From positions 35,119,501 through 35,183,500 of the forward strand of contig CM065397.1 in the NCBI GenBank assembly GCA_033060915.1: a stretch of 64,000 nt of DNA. Reading direction: 5' to 3'. Position 1 is the first letter of the stretch. Each line of letters begins with the position of its first letter. Shown here in pieces: positions 1 to 12,000 of the stretch. The notes below the pieces were generated by a model. The model had not been told where the DNA came from. It searched no databases and saw only the letters and a list, made by a program, of their open reading frames with translations. This DNA comes from Euryodendron excelsum (taxonomy: Eukaryota; Streptophyta; Magnoliopsida; Ericales; Pentaphylacaceae). The translations under genes were made by a program, and so were the position numbers.

Positions 1-1233
1 TCTTTTCTAAGTCTAGATTTTCCAAAACCAAACTTTTCTAAAACCAAACTTCTCAAGTTCAAGTCAATTCAATTACATGTTTCAACCCTAGGTTACCCTA
101 AGTCCTAGGATGTCTAAACCCTAGTTCAACCCTAACCCTAAAGTTAGGAAGCTTTCAACTCTTCTCCAAAAGTTCTTTTCTAAACCAAGATAGTTTTTCA
201 AATGTCAATTCAAGTTAAGATGTTTTCAAAACTCCATGTTTCCAAATCAAGTTCAAATTCAATTCTAAGGTCTATTTCAAATCCTCAAGTTCTATTTTAA
301 ATCAAAGTTCAATCTTTTCAAATCTTCCAAGTCAATTTCAAATCAAAGTTCAATTTTCAATCTTCAAATCTAAGTTCCAAATCAAACTCTTTTCAAATCA
401 AATTTTCTATCAGACTCTTGTCTGAACTACGATTGACCTGATTTCCAAAAAGGGATGCATAGGCAACCCTCACGGGTGCAGTCATAACTTTTTTTTAAAT
501 CTCGAATTCCACAACTTTTTTTCAAGTTTCCAATTCCATAACTATTTTAAATTTCCAATTCCAAAAATCTATTTTCAAATCTCTATTTTCAATTTCTAAA
601 ACTTTTTTTCAAAATTAAATCTATCTTTTCAAATCCATTTCAAATCAAATCAAGTTCTTTTCAAATCTGTTGTCAAAATCATGTCTTATTCTTGCACTTG
701 CATATCATGCATCATGTCAAAGATCTTTTCAAAATTCTATTCAAAAGTGGATAGTTTTGGACATTTATTAATCAAAGACTCTAATGAGTGAATCATGGGT
801 GAACAGACACGTAGGTAACGCAACGGCGGGGTAGGGTGATGGCTTAGTACGTCTTCCCTACGCATAACCAACCTCCAGACCTAGATCACTATTTTCAAAA
901 ACCAAATGGAGTTATTTTCAAGAAAGGGCTTAAATTTTTCAAAAGGTTTTCAAACAACCTCTTTTCTTAAAAACCCTCTCTTGAGGAAATTTTCAAAATT
1001 GTTTTCAAAAACCCTAAGTGTAATTTTCGGATTGTGCTTAGTTTTTAGGTGACCTAACTCACCTTAATCAAGTTAGGTGGCAACTCCAAATTGCTTTTCA
1101 AAAGCCCTTGTTCAAAATTAATTTCAAAATCAAACCTAGTCGCACTCACCCTTCTAGGAGGATGAGTTCTAATGAGAGAGCACTATGTTTTTCTCACTTG
1201 TCTTTTTCGAGTGCGAAAAATTGGGGCACGACA
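1..1233 (+). repeat. T1 5' LTR, 3' portion (U5)
   Basis: This is homologous to the right-hand parts of every other Tat-like LTR in the window, for example 42742-44386 and about 53050-55287. It is A/C/T-rich and poor in G. It contains the conserved island at about 405-490 (hairpin, then a GGGATGCATAGGCAACC-type block) and the terminal block with CACTCACCC...CGAGTGCGAAAAATTGGGGCACGACA. The sequence AACCCTAACCCTAAA at about 128 is two telomere-like units only. Confidence 0.85.
411..424 (+). other. Conserved leader hairpin, T1 copy
   Basis: CAGAC-TCTT-GTCTG can fold into a 5-bp stem with a 4-base loop. It occupies the same position as hairpins in the B, S1 and D LTRs. The second base pair is A-T here and G-C in B and D. 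Confidence 0.45.
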
Positions 1234-1235
1234 GT

Positions 1236-1253
1236 TGGCGACTCTACTGGGAA
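1236..1253 (+). other. T1 primer-binding site
   Basis: TGGCGACTCTACTGGGAA begins two bases after the LTR end. The same site follows the LTRs of T2 (44389) and B (29347, minus strand). This type is typical of the plant Tat/Ogre lineage; Ogre elements are reported to use tRNA-Arg, which I did not verify here. Confidence 0.75.
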
Positions 1254-2457
1254 CAGTTAGAGGGTTAGGCCATTGTCATGTCTTTTCACCCTTCACCCAT
1301 GTAGAGTCTTTAATTAATTTGTTCAATCCTATCCACTCCAGAATTTTCAAAATCAAATTTTCAAAGTTGTTTTCAAAAACATACATCTAATTTATTTCCA
1401 TTCATATTATCTTGTATTAAGTTTGTTATCTGCATAATAACTGTTGCATATTTATTTTGTAGGTGGATTTTTATACACGTTTTGTTTAATTTCATGCTAA
1501 CTGCTCTACATATTATGAATGTATGGAATGGACAGGAAGGATAGGAGTTGTTGGGCATTTTTCTCCAATTTTCAAAAATCACACACGCACTGCACGTGCA
1601 CTTGCATTCTACATATTTGCATTCTCTACCCTGATTTGTCCCTTCCAGTTAGAAGGGGGAACGACATATTGGTTATGGGCAAGATGTTGTGTCAGTTTCT
1701 TCGCATACGGCCTCTTGATGGTCCCTCGCTCGGATCACCAACCAATCATGGCACCACCTCAGGGAGTGGGCCTAGGTTTGAAGATCTGGGAACCGAGCCT
1801 TCTTAGGACGCATTAGTAAACCCTCAATCTCATGCTCATATAGACACCGTGCATAGCTGAACCTCTGCTAAATTTAAGACACGCGCACTGATTTCAAAAC
1901 CATGGAGTGGCCCCAATCCCTCCATGCTCACAAAGATAGGATTGCCAAGAAGACAAGGGCAATCAATCAACAAGGTCTCTTAGCGACCTCCTCAACGTCA
2001 AATCCAAAAAAGGTGAATCCAAAGACTCAAGAGTAGTTTAGATAGGTGGCCATTCAAAGAAAAATGTTTCCCTCTCCCCCATTAAAGTGCACTCTGTTTC
2101 CTCTTATATTCTAAATCCAAAGTCCTATGTATCCCTTTCCTTTTCACAAATGAACGTGCAAATGAAAGAAGATTCCCATCTGACAGTAAAGTATCTGCAT
2201 ACAAAGGCAAAACCCCTATCTCTGAAAGCGAGTCAAAGCCATCATATTTTGTCTCCCTCTCAAATAGGGACACCTTAAGGCATGCATTGCATTGAACTCT
2301 CTAAAAACCAAAAACTAACTTGCGATTTGTGTCCTTATTTTTTCTACTTCTTTCTTTTTCATTTATAAAGATCACACTACACTGAGTCAACATTGCTCCC
2401 AAGAAAGGTCAACATCCACCTAGAGACCCCATTATCACCCGAAAAGGAGCATTACTA
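1254..2457 (+). other. T1 untranslated leader
   Basis: No conserved reading frame is seen. The sequence is colinear with the T2 leader (44407-45989) and, in reverse, with the B leader (29329 down to about 27930). Just before gag, the pyrimidine-rich tract that ends in CAG in T2 (45900) is degraded here at about 2370. Short open frames overlap between 1500 and 2300 but are not conserved as protein. Confidence 0.6.
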
Positions 2458-4458
2458 ATGGCCACCAATCTTGAAGAATCGTCCCAAGTCTCTCGAGAAG
2501 AGGTCAACGAAATGAGGATCAAGATTGATGAAATGTTTAAGCTCATCCAAACCTTGGCCATGAAGGATGCTCCTGCAATCCCATCATCATCCATGACTTC
2601 GTCGAAGGACCCTAAACCCGCTAACCCAAGGATCGTGCTTCAGTCTAACAATGTTGGAAGGAACAAGGAAGATGCCAAGGGGATCAATATTGAAGAGGAG
2701 GAAACCATATTGCACTCATTTATCGTAAAGAGGACTCCCCTCGATCATCTCAGTCTGAAAATCCAAGGGCTAGAGGATTCACTGCGAAGTCCCCATGGCC
2801 ATGACACTTATGGGTTTACCTCTTATGACGAGCTTTGCTTCTTTCCGGATCACCCAAGACCTACTAAGTTCAAAATGCCTGACTTCCAAAAGTATGACGG
2901 CACTGGTAACCCTATTGCTCATCTTCGTCTATATGCTAAGGCACTGTGTCATCATGGGAACGATCCAAATCTCCTAATGCAATTATTCCAACAAAGTCTC
3001 ACTAGGTATGCCATGCAATGGTTGCCCGTCTAGACCTAAGGAAGATCACGACTTGGATTGAGTTGGTCAACGCATTCAAAGCCCAATATCGTCACAGTAT
3101 CGACCTCACCTCTGATCGATGGTCCCTAATGACGATGAGTAAAGGTGAAAAAGAAAGTTTCAAGAACTATGCCTTGAGATGGAAAGAAGCCGCTGCACAT
3201 GTCAATTCTCCATTGGAAGAGAAGGAGTACATGCAACTATTCGTACATACTTTCCAAGGTATATACTACGAGAAGCTCTGCACAAGTGTAGGAAAAGCTT
3301 CTCTGAGCTCATCATGCAAGGGGAGATGATAGAAAATGGCCTTAAGATGGGGAGGATTACGGACCCCTATGCAAAGACTAGAGAAAGTTCTGTTGACATA
3401 GCCAAGAAGGTGGCTACTACAAGGGGAATAATCAAGAAGGAAAGTGAGGTGTCTGCCATCCTACCTGGCCAACCACCCAAATACCGTCCACCGCTACAAT
3501 CACACCCTGTACTTCCTTTACCCACTTTAACCATGCGTGCTCTAACCCCTAACTATGGTCATATTGGGGCACGACCTAACTTTAATAGACCTGCCCGACA
3601 CATTCGTACCTTCAATACCTTAGCCTGCACCTAAACTAAGGCCTACCACAACCTTCTGAAGAATAATATCTTGAAGCCCATACCTGCTTGTCCATTGCCA
3701 AGCCCTCTACCCCCAACATTCAATGCCGCCCTCACTTATGAATACCATTCGGGTGGCCAAGGGCATGACACCAAAAGCTGCTTCTCTCTCAAACACAAAA
3801 TTTAAGACCTAATAGACAACAAGACTATTGACTTGCAACTGGTGAATCCTCCTCCTACTCCTAATGTAACCACAAATCCTCTACCAGACCATGCTGTCAA
3901 CTTAATATTAGAGAAAATAGTGGAAGAAAATGAACTGGATGTGCTTATGATCGAAGACTGGAGACTGATGAAGAAAGCGACTGGGAGGAGGATCTCCCGC
4001 CATGCCCAATCAACCTCTATAACCCTAATGAGGTGCCCGTTTCTTCTGATTGGCTAGTTAAGGAACCCACACTTGTGGAAGAGGACCCTGTTGAAGATAT
4101 GACCATTGATGGTTAGGGTGCTGAGTTTCTACACCCGAAGTATGCTGCGGCTAAATGTCACTTATTGGAGAACCCTGAGCCCATGACTGAGTGTTAGTAT
4201 GAGGACATGAGCTGGGAGCTAGAAGAGCCAAAAGTACCAACAAGGCCATTCAAGTTGGAAGGAGGCGAGTTAGCCATTCTGTTTACAGAAAAGCCTGCCA
4301 TCAAGAATATCAAGGAGGTCAATAAAGCCGACAACTGCATCATCACTGCCAATATGCCCGGAGTTCTAGAAGAAGCTCTCGCCTATCTTGCCATGGATGG
4401 AAGCCGTGACTGTGGATGGAGTGTTGAAGATGTGGGCATCATCCCAAAACCAACCTAG
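2458..4458 (+). pseudogene. gag: T1 gag (Retrotrans_gag type), frameshifted
   Basis: Gag would form the cytoplasmic particle that packages element RNA. The frame opens with ATG at 2458; the first 191 residues run to a stop at 3031-3033. A one-base loss near 3023, relative to T2, shifts the frame. The capsid-like segment is recognisable by KFKMPDFQKYDGTGNP, then DLRKITTWIELVNAFKAQY and SLMTMSKGEKESFKNYA across the shift. Further on, a YHSGGQGHDT-Cys segment, then LKHKI-stop-DLID, resembles the degenerate zinc-finger region of Tat Gags; T2 has Q at that stop. A TAG at 4114-4116 is shared with T2. The frame ends at 4458, where T2 also stops. Nothing downstream matches protease or RT. Confidence 0.8.
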
Positions 4459-5862
4459 AAAGAGTCTTGTCAAAAGCGTACAAGAGAGGGGTGTCTTCAC
4501 CCACTTTCTTTCTATATTTTGCCCTCAAAGTAATATATGCATTCCTATTCCTTTAAAAGAACTATATGCTTGTCACCGACATAATAAAATGATAAAGTCC
4601 TTTTATTCAGTTGCTATTATCTTATGTTTTTCTTGTGAATGGTTAATGCTTCCTACGTAAGGGGCATGGTCTATCCTATTGGAGGATCTGACTTGAGGAG
4701 TGATAGCATGAGTTAATCACTCGGTAAAGAATCAGCCTTTTGAAGAGAGGATGAGGATGAGAATGAGTGAGGAAACTACCCCCCCTCCCCCCCAAAAGCA
4801 ACACTCGCAAAATACTGAAGCTAAGCAATGTGTGGCCAGACTATCAGGATGAAGAGGAGCCATCTTTCATTTTTCTGACATTTAATGTGTGTTTATATTC
4901 CCTTTGCTTAAATCACTAGTGCCTCGTAGAGAATTTGTTATCAACCCCGATCCAAGACCATTCCCCCCACACTGGGGCAGACAGATAATTGAGAACTCCA
5001 CAAGGAATGCCATCCATTCTCTATCATGTTAGGGCAATGTTGAAGGCTCTATGGATCAAGGAATCTAGTTCAAAATGAAGAGTGGCTCTCATTTCATCTC
5101 CTATACAGTCCAAAGTAGCTATTGTCAAACACGTTAAGCCATTTACCTTTCTTCGAGAAAACCCCAACGTAGGGATGACCACCCACAATGGTTAAATTGA
5201 AATGCTAAGGAAAGGATATGAGAGAAAGAAGTTATAAAAATGTTAATCGCATAAAAAAGCAAGAAGAAATGGAAGAAAAAGAAAAGGAAAAGAATGGCCA
5301 AGGGGTGAGAGGTAAAAAAAAAGGCATATCTAAGAAAAGGCCTAAAAAAAGTCATGTTTGTGCCACCTGGAAAAACGTATAGAAAGGACGAAAGAGAAAA
5401 GAGTAATGTTTATATAGAAAGGTCGAAAGAAAATGAAAGAGTCATTTCATCCTAAGAAATATATAGTAAAGGTAAGAAGGAAAGTTCAAAGGTGATCCTA
5501 GGTAATAAGGAAGCCAAATAGAAACTATAGGTTCAAGCCTTTACCCTTTCTTGTTAGACCCGAAACCATGGCCTACATTACAACCCTATTAAAGTCCTCT
5601 CTGATTGAAAAGAACTACTTGATCCAAATGATCCAGACATGTGACCAAAGCTAAAGAAGGACACTACGGGACTCAAACCCCACTGGGAGTTAGATAAGGA
5701 TGGTATGGAACAAAACCCTACTGGAAGCCACCTCAAAATTTGAGCCTGCATATCCATTTGATTCAAAATCCCATAACCTAGCCTACATTATGGTCCTAAA
5801 GCAAAGTCTCCTCAAAATAAAAGACTAGCCGCTTATCGCTCTGCTAAAGGTTGGGTAACTTG
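4459..5862 (+). other. T1 post-gag spacer, non-coding
   Basis: A/G-rich low-complexity stretches (about 5200-5350) and a C run near 4783 are present. The stretch aligns by eye with T2 47994-49430, including the GCTAAGCAATGTGTGGC segment near 4822. No conserved ORF is seen, and pol would be expected here in an autonomous element. Confidence 0.65.
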
Positions 5863-5867
5863 TTGCC
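5863..5867. repeat. Putative left target-site duplication of T2 (TTGCC)
   Basis: These are the five bases before the TGTAAGCACC LTR start. The second copy should lie outside the window. Confidence 0.4.
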
Positions 5868-7387
5868 TGTAAGCACCCCATTTTTGCTCGCTCGGTAGTT
5901 TTCAGTCCGTCCAGACTTGTGTTCAAGTCAATATAGACATATTTTAGTTTAAACCAGTTTTTCAAACATAATCCTTTCAATCAATCGCTTCACGGGCCCG
6001 TCTGGCCCAAATAGAGGAAAAATGATCAAAATGCCCTTGGGGCATTATCTGGTCCAATTCTAGTGGGCACACCTTCTCGAAGATGGTAAGGCCCCTTTTC
6101 AATCTTAATTCCAGTTCAAATCAAGTCCAACACGTCTTTCAAGAAAGTTGATCCCTCAAGGAGGTAAGTCCATCCAGTTTGGCACATTTTCTGAGAAAAA
6201 TCTTCAAAACAATAAGTCCCTTCAAACCCGTCGACCGGGACGAGACCCCAAGTCCTCGAGATAGTAGAACAGTCCACCTTTGGCGCTTGCTAGCCTGCCA
6301 ATGAAGAATGTCTGTTTTGGCATGCCTTTCGAGAAAGTTAATTCCTCAGGCGATAAGTCCACCTAGCAGCTTCCCAAGATCAGGCAGTCTCTGGAATGAT
6401 TGCGAACCGTTAGAGTAATGAAAGTACTCGTAAACATCGCAACCATTAGAGTAACGAAAGTACTTGTAAACATTGCAACCGTTAGAGTGGTGGAAACACT
6501 CGTAAACAGATCGACATTGGGAATTGCCAATGCTTATGTCACGGGACCACCGTCAGAGTGACAGAAACACTCAAAACCCAGGTCAACATCAGTGCTTGCT
6601 AGCCCACTCTTGTGAAAAATAACCAAACTGCTCCTAAGGCCATTTTCGGCACATTTCTTGAGAAAATGCCTAAGTCCTTAGAATGGTAAGTCCACCCTTC
6701 TAGGATCATCCCAAAGACGATCCGGTATGTTTAAGTGTCTTCCAGTCAGTTTCGGGCTAATTCTGAGACCCTCCGGTCAAAATGATCATTTTGCCCCTAG
6801 CCATCTGAGTGCCCCGGAACCACACGGCTCTGGGTATCAAACCATTAACCTCCCAGGGATGTTTCTGATAGTATCTCTGGCCTTCCGATGCATTTTGGAT
6901 CATTCCGAGTTAATTCCGGTAAACTTGATACAAAATGACCGTTTTGCCCCTAGTGGGCCGGTCGCCCTTTTTAATGACACCGGCTTCAGATATCAAACTA
7001 GTAACTTCTTGGGACATTCTAGGTAATATTTCCAAGCCTTGAGTCTTCTTCCGGGATATTCCAAGTCCATCCTGGTAGCTTTCTGACCTGATTGACCGTT
7101 TTGCCCCTAATGGCCCGGTCAACCCTTCCAACAAATCTTGATATCGTTTTTCAAGTCTACTACCCTCGAGACACTATTTTAAGGGTTCCTGTCTCTTTCT
7201 GGCCTTCCGGGCCATTCCCAGCCCTTTAAATCATTCCTGGACTCTCCAGAGTCACTCCTAGTGAAACCAGGCTAAAAATTACATGGTAGTCACTAGTACA
7301 GGTGCCCAAATCTTCTGAAGATATGTTACTTGCTGACCTTAAACATTTCCTAAATGGTTGGCATCACTACAAGCCAAAAAATGGCCT

Positions 7388-7408
7388 GGTGCTACTACTA
7401 GTGGCGCC
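7388..7408. promoter_or_regulatory. GGCGCC-type palindrome upstream of the T2 LTR TATA box (decayed)
   Basis: GGTGCTACTACTAGTGGCGCC is a decayed form of the 10-bp inverted repeat GGCGCCACTA/TAGTGGCGCC seen intact in S1. It lies 54 bp upstream of the TATA box. Confidence 0.5.
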
Positions 7409-7461
7409 AGTGGGATTTTTGGCCTAGGCCACTACTGTAGGCACTAGTTCATTCTTCTATC

Positions 7462-7469
7462 TATAAATA
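7462..7469 (+). promoter_or_regulatory. TATA box, T2 5' LTR
   Basis: TATAAATA is at the same relative position in all complete Tat-like LTRs here and probably sets the U3/R border a few tens of bases downstream. Confidence 0.65.
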
Positions 7470-8633
7470 CAAAACCTCCTCTGGCATGAAAAAGGTCTGC
7501 AAACTTAGTCTAAAAACCCTGCTCTTCGATATACAGAGCTCGAAGTCCTTCCAAACCCTAGTTCCCTTTAGGTTCTTCAAACCCTGGCCTCCATATACAA
7601 ACCCTAGCCTTTATACACTTAACCCTAGCATACATACACTCATATACACTCATATACAAGCCTCCAAAGCCTCCACTGAAGACTTGAAGTGCTGCAACTT
7701 GGAAGCAGTCAAAGAGCGTGCCAAAGCAAGCTCTCGAAGACCGAAGTAAAGCATACAAGCAAGACAAAGAAAACACAAGCTAGGCTTTCTATTTACATTT
7801 ACGCAATTCCCCCCTCTCTTTTCTCTGCTAAGCCACTTGGGTTTTCTTCTATTTTAATCCCCATCTTCTACCCCCCTTTCTTGCATGCTTGAAACAAGGG
7901 ACTCCCCGATTCATGTGTAGGATAAGGCTATGGAAAGTCACCGTGTCAGGGGGGTTTTCTCTTAGTGATGGTGCATAAAAATTGTCATTAAATCCTTAGT
8001 TTTTCATATGCATTTATTCGTTTATTTTGTTTCGCATAATAGTTTGGTGTGCCTTTGGTAATGAAGTTTGGTTTAATGTTTTGATAGATTTATAAAGCTT
8101 AAATGAAGTATTTCAAAGATCTTCAAGGTCGGGATTTGGAGCAAAGAATTGAAATGAAATTGAGTTAAAGATTGAAGCAAATTTTGGTTCAATGAAGTGC
8201 CCCAAATCTGCCCCATTTCAAATCCAAGAAGAGGCTAAAAGATGATCCACTTTAGCCCAAACTTATTCCATGTATTGTGCAAACTTCAGCCCAAAGTTTG
8301 AAGGCCCATTTCAACTCATTTGTAGGAAGTTGTTGGGAGAAAAAAAGAGCTTGCACATGGTTGGAGTACAATAATTCTTCATTACGGGAAAACGAGAGTA
8401 TGCACATGGTTAGAAAGAAGTGGAGGAGAATAATTCTTCATTATAGGGTAAAGAGAGAAGATAAAATAGTCCAAAAGATGGAATAAAGAGGTCCACCAGC
8501 CAGCTCAAAATGCTGGCCAAATCTGCCTTTCCCTCCATGTGCTAGACAGACCTCTAGTGTTTAGACCATAACTTTTGACTAAGATATCCAAATGAGCTTT
8601 TCTTTAAGGGGCTGGGTAGTAGACAAGAAGCTC

Positions 8634-8641
8634 TATAAATA
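8634..8641 (+). promoter_or_regulatory. TATA box, Athila 5' LTR
   Basis: TATAAATA lies about 670 bp into the LTR, in a suitable place for the U3/R border. Confidence 0.5.
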
Positions 8642-9415
8642 TCTGTCTAATAGCCATCTCTCAAAACAGAGTGGAAGAGGGTGAAAACTTCGTCCAAAGT
8701 TAGAGGACAGATTTATGCGAAAATCTGGGCAGTTTGTATTTTGCTTTCTTTTGTTGATTTTGGTTCTTCAATGTTAAAAATCTCTTATTTCATGTTAATG
8801 CAATTGTTTTTCTTCATAATGGTTGTTGGCTAAGCTCTTTCTTGGTTCAAGATCAAGGATGATGGTGGTTGATGTGATCTCTTTAAAGTATTAGTGCATC
8901 TCAATGATTTATCTTCTCACTTTGTACATGAATATTTGATTATTGTTAAGAATTTTTAGAAATCATTTAGGCAATGTTCTAATCTTAAATTTCTATGTAC
9001 AAACCTCAGCTTTGGTATAGAGATTGCTTGATTCAATATCTTGCTTGGTTTGAACCTATTTTTCATTTCTAAGCAATAATCAATCATTCAGTTCTTTGAG
9101 CTTTGTTGTAATATTTTCCGACCCAATATCACCATTGTTGATGTTGGGTTGAGTTATCTTAAATATCTTGAAAGAACCACCAATATACCACCATCGGAAA
9201 TGATTTGGAGCGAAGACTTTTGTTTCTTTTGTAATTTTAAGTATTGTCCTTTGAATTCCATTTACAACCATCCATCTTTCAAAGAAAATTTCACATTCAT
9301 TGTAAAACAAATTCTTTCCAAATAAATTTCTCTTAAGTTTTTATCACCGAACTTATTTTCTAAATTTAGCTCCCTGTGGATATGACCTCAGTCTTATCGA
9401 GTTAATTGCTATATC

Positions 9416-9420
9416 GCACA
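9416..9420. repeat. Target-site duplication of B, left copy (GCACA)
   Basis: It is identical to 34772-34776 and exactly abuts the LTR end TGTCGCGCCC at 9421. Confidence 0.9.
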
Positions 9421-10250
9421 TGTCGCGCCCTGATTTTTCGCACTCGAGGAATACTCACACAAGCGGGAAAAATGATGTACTCTCTCGTTAGAACTCACCC
9501 TCCTAAAAGAATGAGTGCGACTAGGTTTGAATTGAAAATTGTTTTGATTAAAGGGCTTTTGGAAAAGATTTGGAGTCGTCACCTAACTTGATTAAGGTGA
9601 GTTAGGTCACCTAAAAACTAAGAATAATCTGAAGACTACACTTAGGGTTTTTGAAAAATAATTTTGAAAAATATCTCTTCAAGGAGGGTTTTTAAGGAAA
9701 ACAGGTTGTTTGGCAACCTTTGGAAAATATTTAGCCCTTTTTTGAAAATAACTCCTTTTGGTCTTTGAAAACAGTGATCTAGGTTCGGAGGTTGGTTACG
9801 TGTAGGGAAGACGCACTAAGCTATCACCCTACCCCGCCCTTTCGGTACCTACATGTCAATCTACCCTAGATTCACCTATGAGAGTCTTCGACCAACTATA
9901 GTTCAATCCTATCCACTTTAAAAAGCAATGCTTGAAAAGAAACTAACATGATGCATGATATGCAAGTGCAAGTTAAGAGAATTGAAAAATAGATTTAGAA
10001 AGAGATTGATTTGATTTGAAAATAGGTTTGAAGAGATGGAATTGAAATTGGAAAGTTTGAAAATTGAAAGTAGAAATTTGAAAATGAAAATTTTGAAATT
10101 CGAATTTTGAACATAGATTGGAATTTGAGATTTGGAAAGATTTTGGAAACGGCACCCATGAGGGTGGAATTGAAAGTTTGAAAAGTGTTGTGACCGCACC
10201 TATGAAGGTTGCCTACATATCCCTTTGGGGGAATCAGATCAATCGTAGTT

Positions 10251-10264
10251 CGGACCGAAGTCCG
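10251..10264 (-). other. Conserved leader hairpin, B 3' LTR copy (UUCG loop)
   Basis: On the sense (minus) strand it reads CGGAC-TTCG-GTCCG, a 5-bp stem capped by a C(UUCG)G tetraloop, a class known to be exceptionally stable in RNA. Confidence 0.5.
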
Positions 10265-10299
10265 ATTGAAAAGATATTGATGTGAAGAGAGAGATTGGA

Positions 10300-12000
10300 T
10301 TGGAAGAAAGAGATTGAATTGAAAATTGGATTTGATTTGAGATTAGAAGAGAAAATTGGAAATTGAAATTGAGAAGATTGGATTTGCTTCGGAAAGATTG
10401 ATTTTGGAAAGACTTGGTTTTGAAAGATGGAAGTTTAGGAAAGCTAGACTTAGGAAAGATAGGAGAACTAGGAAAGACTTGAGAGTTTAAGAAAGATTGG
10501 ACTCGAATGTTGGACTTGGAAGATTTGGAAAGATTGGATTTTAGGAAGTGTTCGAATTAGGAAATGTCTGGTTTAGGAAAGTTTCGAATTAGGAAAGTTT
10601 CATTTTTGGAAGGTTTCGAAATTAGAAAAGTTTTCATTTTAGGAAAGTTTTGAATTAGGAGAGTTTCAACTTAGGAAAGTTTGAATTTGGAATGTTTTCA
10701 TTTTAGGAAAGTTTTGACATAGGAAAGTATTAAATTTAGAAATGTTTTGAATTAGGAAAAGTTTAGTTTAAGAAAGGCTTAAAATTTAGAAAGTTTCAAG
10801 TTAAGAAAGTTCTAAATTTTGGAATGTTTTGAAAAAGGGAAGTTTTGAAAGTGGGAAAGTTTAAAAAACGAGGAAGTTTTGAAAATAAGAAAGTTTTGAG
10901 TTTAGAAAGCTTTAGATTTGGAAAGATTTGAAATTTAGAAAGTTTAGGATTTAGAAAGTTCTAGAGTTTTAGAAAATCTCGAGATTAAGAAAGGTTTGAG
11001 TTTAGGAAAAGTTTGAAAACTTAGATTTGAAAAGTTAAGATTTGAAAAGAGGGTAGAAAGGAAAGATTTGAAAGTTGAGTTTTAAAATTTAGGAAAGATT
11101 TTTATGTTCAAGTTTTGGAAACTTAAGATTTAGGAAAGTGAAAGATTAGGAAGGAGTTAAATTAGGAAAGAGTTGGATTTTGAAATTTAAGGAAAGATTT
11201 AAAGTTTAGGTTTAGGAAACTTATGGTTTAGGAAGGAATTGAATTAAGAAAGGTTTGGATTAGGAAGGGATTGGATTTGGTTTCTAAAAGCAAAGGTTTG
11301 ATTTTGTTTCTAAAAACGGAGTATTGGATTTAGTTTCCTAAATGGGAATATTTGATTTGGTTTCCTAAAGGGAAGATAGGATTTGGTAAGGATTTGGAAA
11401 GGGAGATTCTAGAAATCCTAGTTTTGAAAAATTGTAGTTTTGACGTAGAAAAAAGGTTTTGGAAACGTATATCGTTTCGATGTGAAAACAAGAGGTTTTA
11501 GAAACCTAGGTTTGGGGTGAAGTTTGAAAAGCATGTTTTTGGAAAGAAAATTAGGGTTTCCTAATTGTGGTTTCTAAGGCTTGATTTGGGCTCTCAGAAA
11601 AGAGTTTTTGGAAAGTGCGTTTTTGGAAACGAAGGTTTCTAGAAGAGAATCATAGGGAGGAGTTTTTGGAAAGTATGTTTTCGGAAATGAAGATTTTGGA
11701 AGGAAATCCTAGAGAGTAAGTTTCTAGAAGGAAGATTTTGGAAAGAGAGTTTTTTAGAAAGGTTTTTAGAGAGAGTTTTTTAGGAAGGTGAATTTTGAGG
11801 AGAAAGAGCTTTTGGAAAAGAGTTGAGAAAGGAAGATTTAAAAAATATATTTTGGAAGGGAGTTTTTGAAAACAATTTTGGAGAGGAGAGTTTTAGGAAG
11901 GTATGTTGAAAAAGAGATTTTTAGGAAGGGATTTTTGAAAAGAGAGCTTTTTGGAAAGTATGAAAACGTCTCACTTTCCTAAAGCAATTCTAACCATAGG
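10300..12000 (-). repeat. G-depleted degenerate repeat region of U5 (B 3' LTR)
   Basis: On the element's sense strand this is a run of variants of AAACTTTCCTAATTC with few G residues. The plus strand correspondingly shows GAAAGTTT/TTAGGAAA motifs over and over. It has no coding signal. The equivalents are 30200-31900 and 52680-54430. Confidence 0.7.

Larger units (their letters stand above)
1..5867 (+). mobile_element. T1: Tat-like gag-only LTR retrotransposon, left part (5' LTR end plus interior)
   Basis: The left edge cuts into the 5' LTR, which ends with ...CGACA at 1233, followed at once by a Tat-type PBS, a 1.2-kb leader and a broken gag gene. The interior is colinear with the T2 interior (44387 to about 49435) and stops abruptly at 5867, where a new LTR begins with TGTAAGCACC. 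No PPT precedes that LTR, so 5868 is best read as an insertion of T2 into T1 and not as T1's own 3' LTR. The rest of T1 should lie beyond the right edge of the window. No reverse transcriptase or integrase is present. Confidence 0.75.
5868..7965 (+). repeat. T2 5' LTR, left piece (U3 and start of R)
   Basis: It starts with TGTAAGCACCCC and matches the T2 3' LTR (58834-60925) closely along its length. It contains degenerate approximately 33-bp repeats with the core GAGTxRYGRAARYACTCGTAAAC (about 6400-6510), 157-bp-type U3 repeats (about 6800-7150), a palindrome at 7388-7408, a TATA box at 7462 and AAACCCTA boxes at 7553 and 7599. It breaks at 7965, where Athila begins. Confidence 0.8.
7966..9420 (+). 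repeat. Athila 5' LTR, left piece
   Basis: It starts TGATGGTGCATAAAAATTGT, matching the 3' LTR stub TGATTGTGCATCAAAATTGT at 42699. No coding sequence is seen. B interrupts it 46 bp before its end. Confidence 0.85.

Noticed and set aside
128..143. Interstitial telomere repeat (AACCCTAACCCTAAA)
   Set aside because: Only two units, within LTR sequence rich in similar motifs.
430..490. tRNA-like sequence in the conserved LTR island
   Set aside because: The GGGATACGTAGGCAACC block is conserved but I could not fold a cloverleaf with the required arms.
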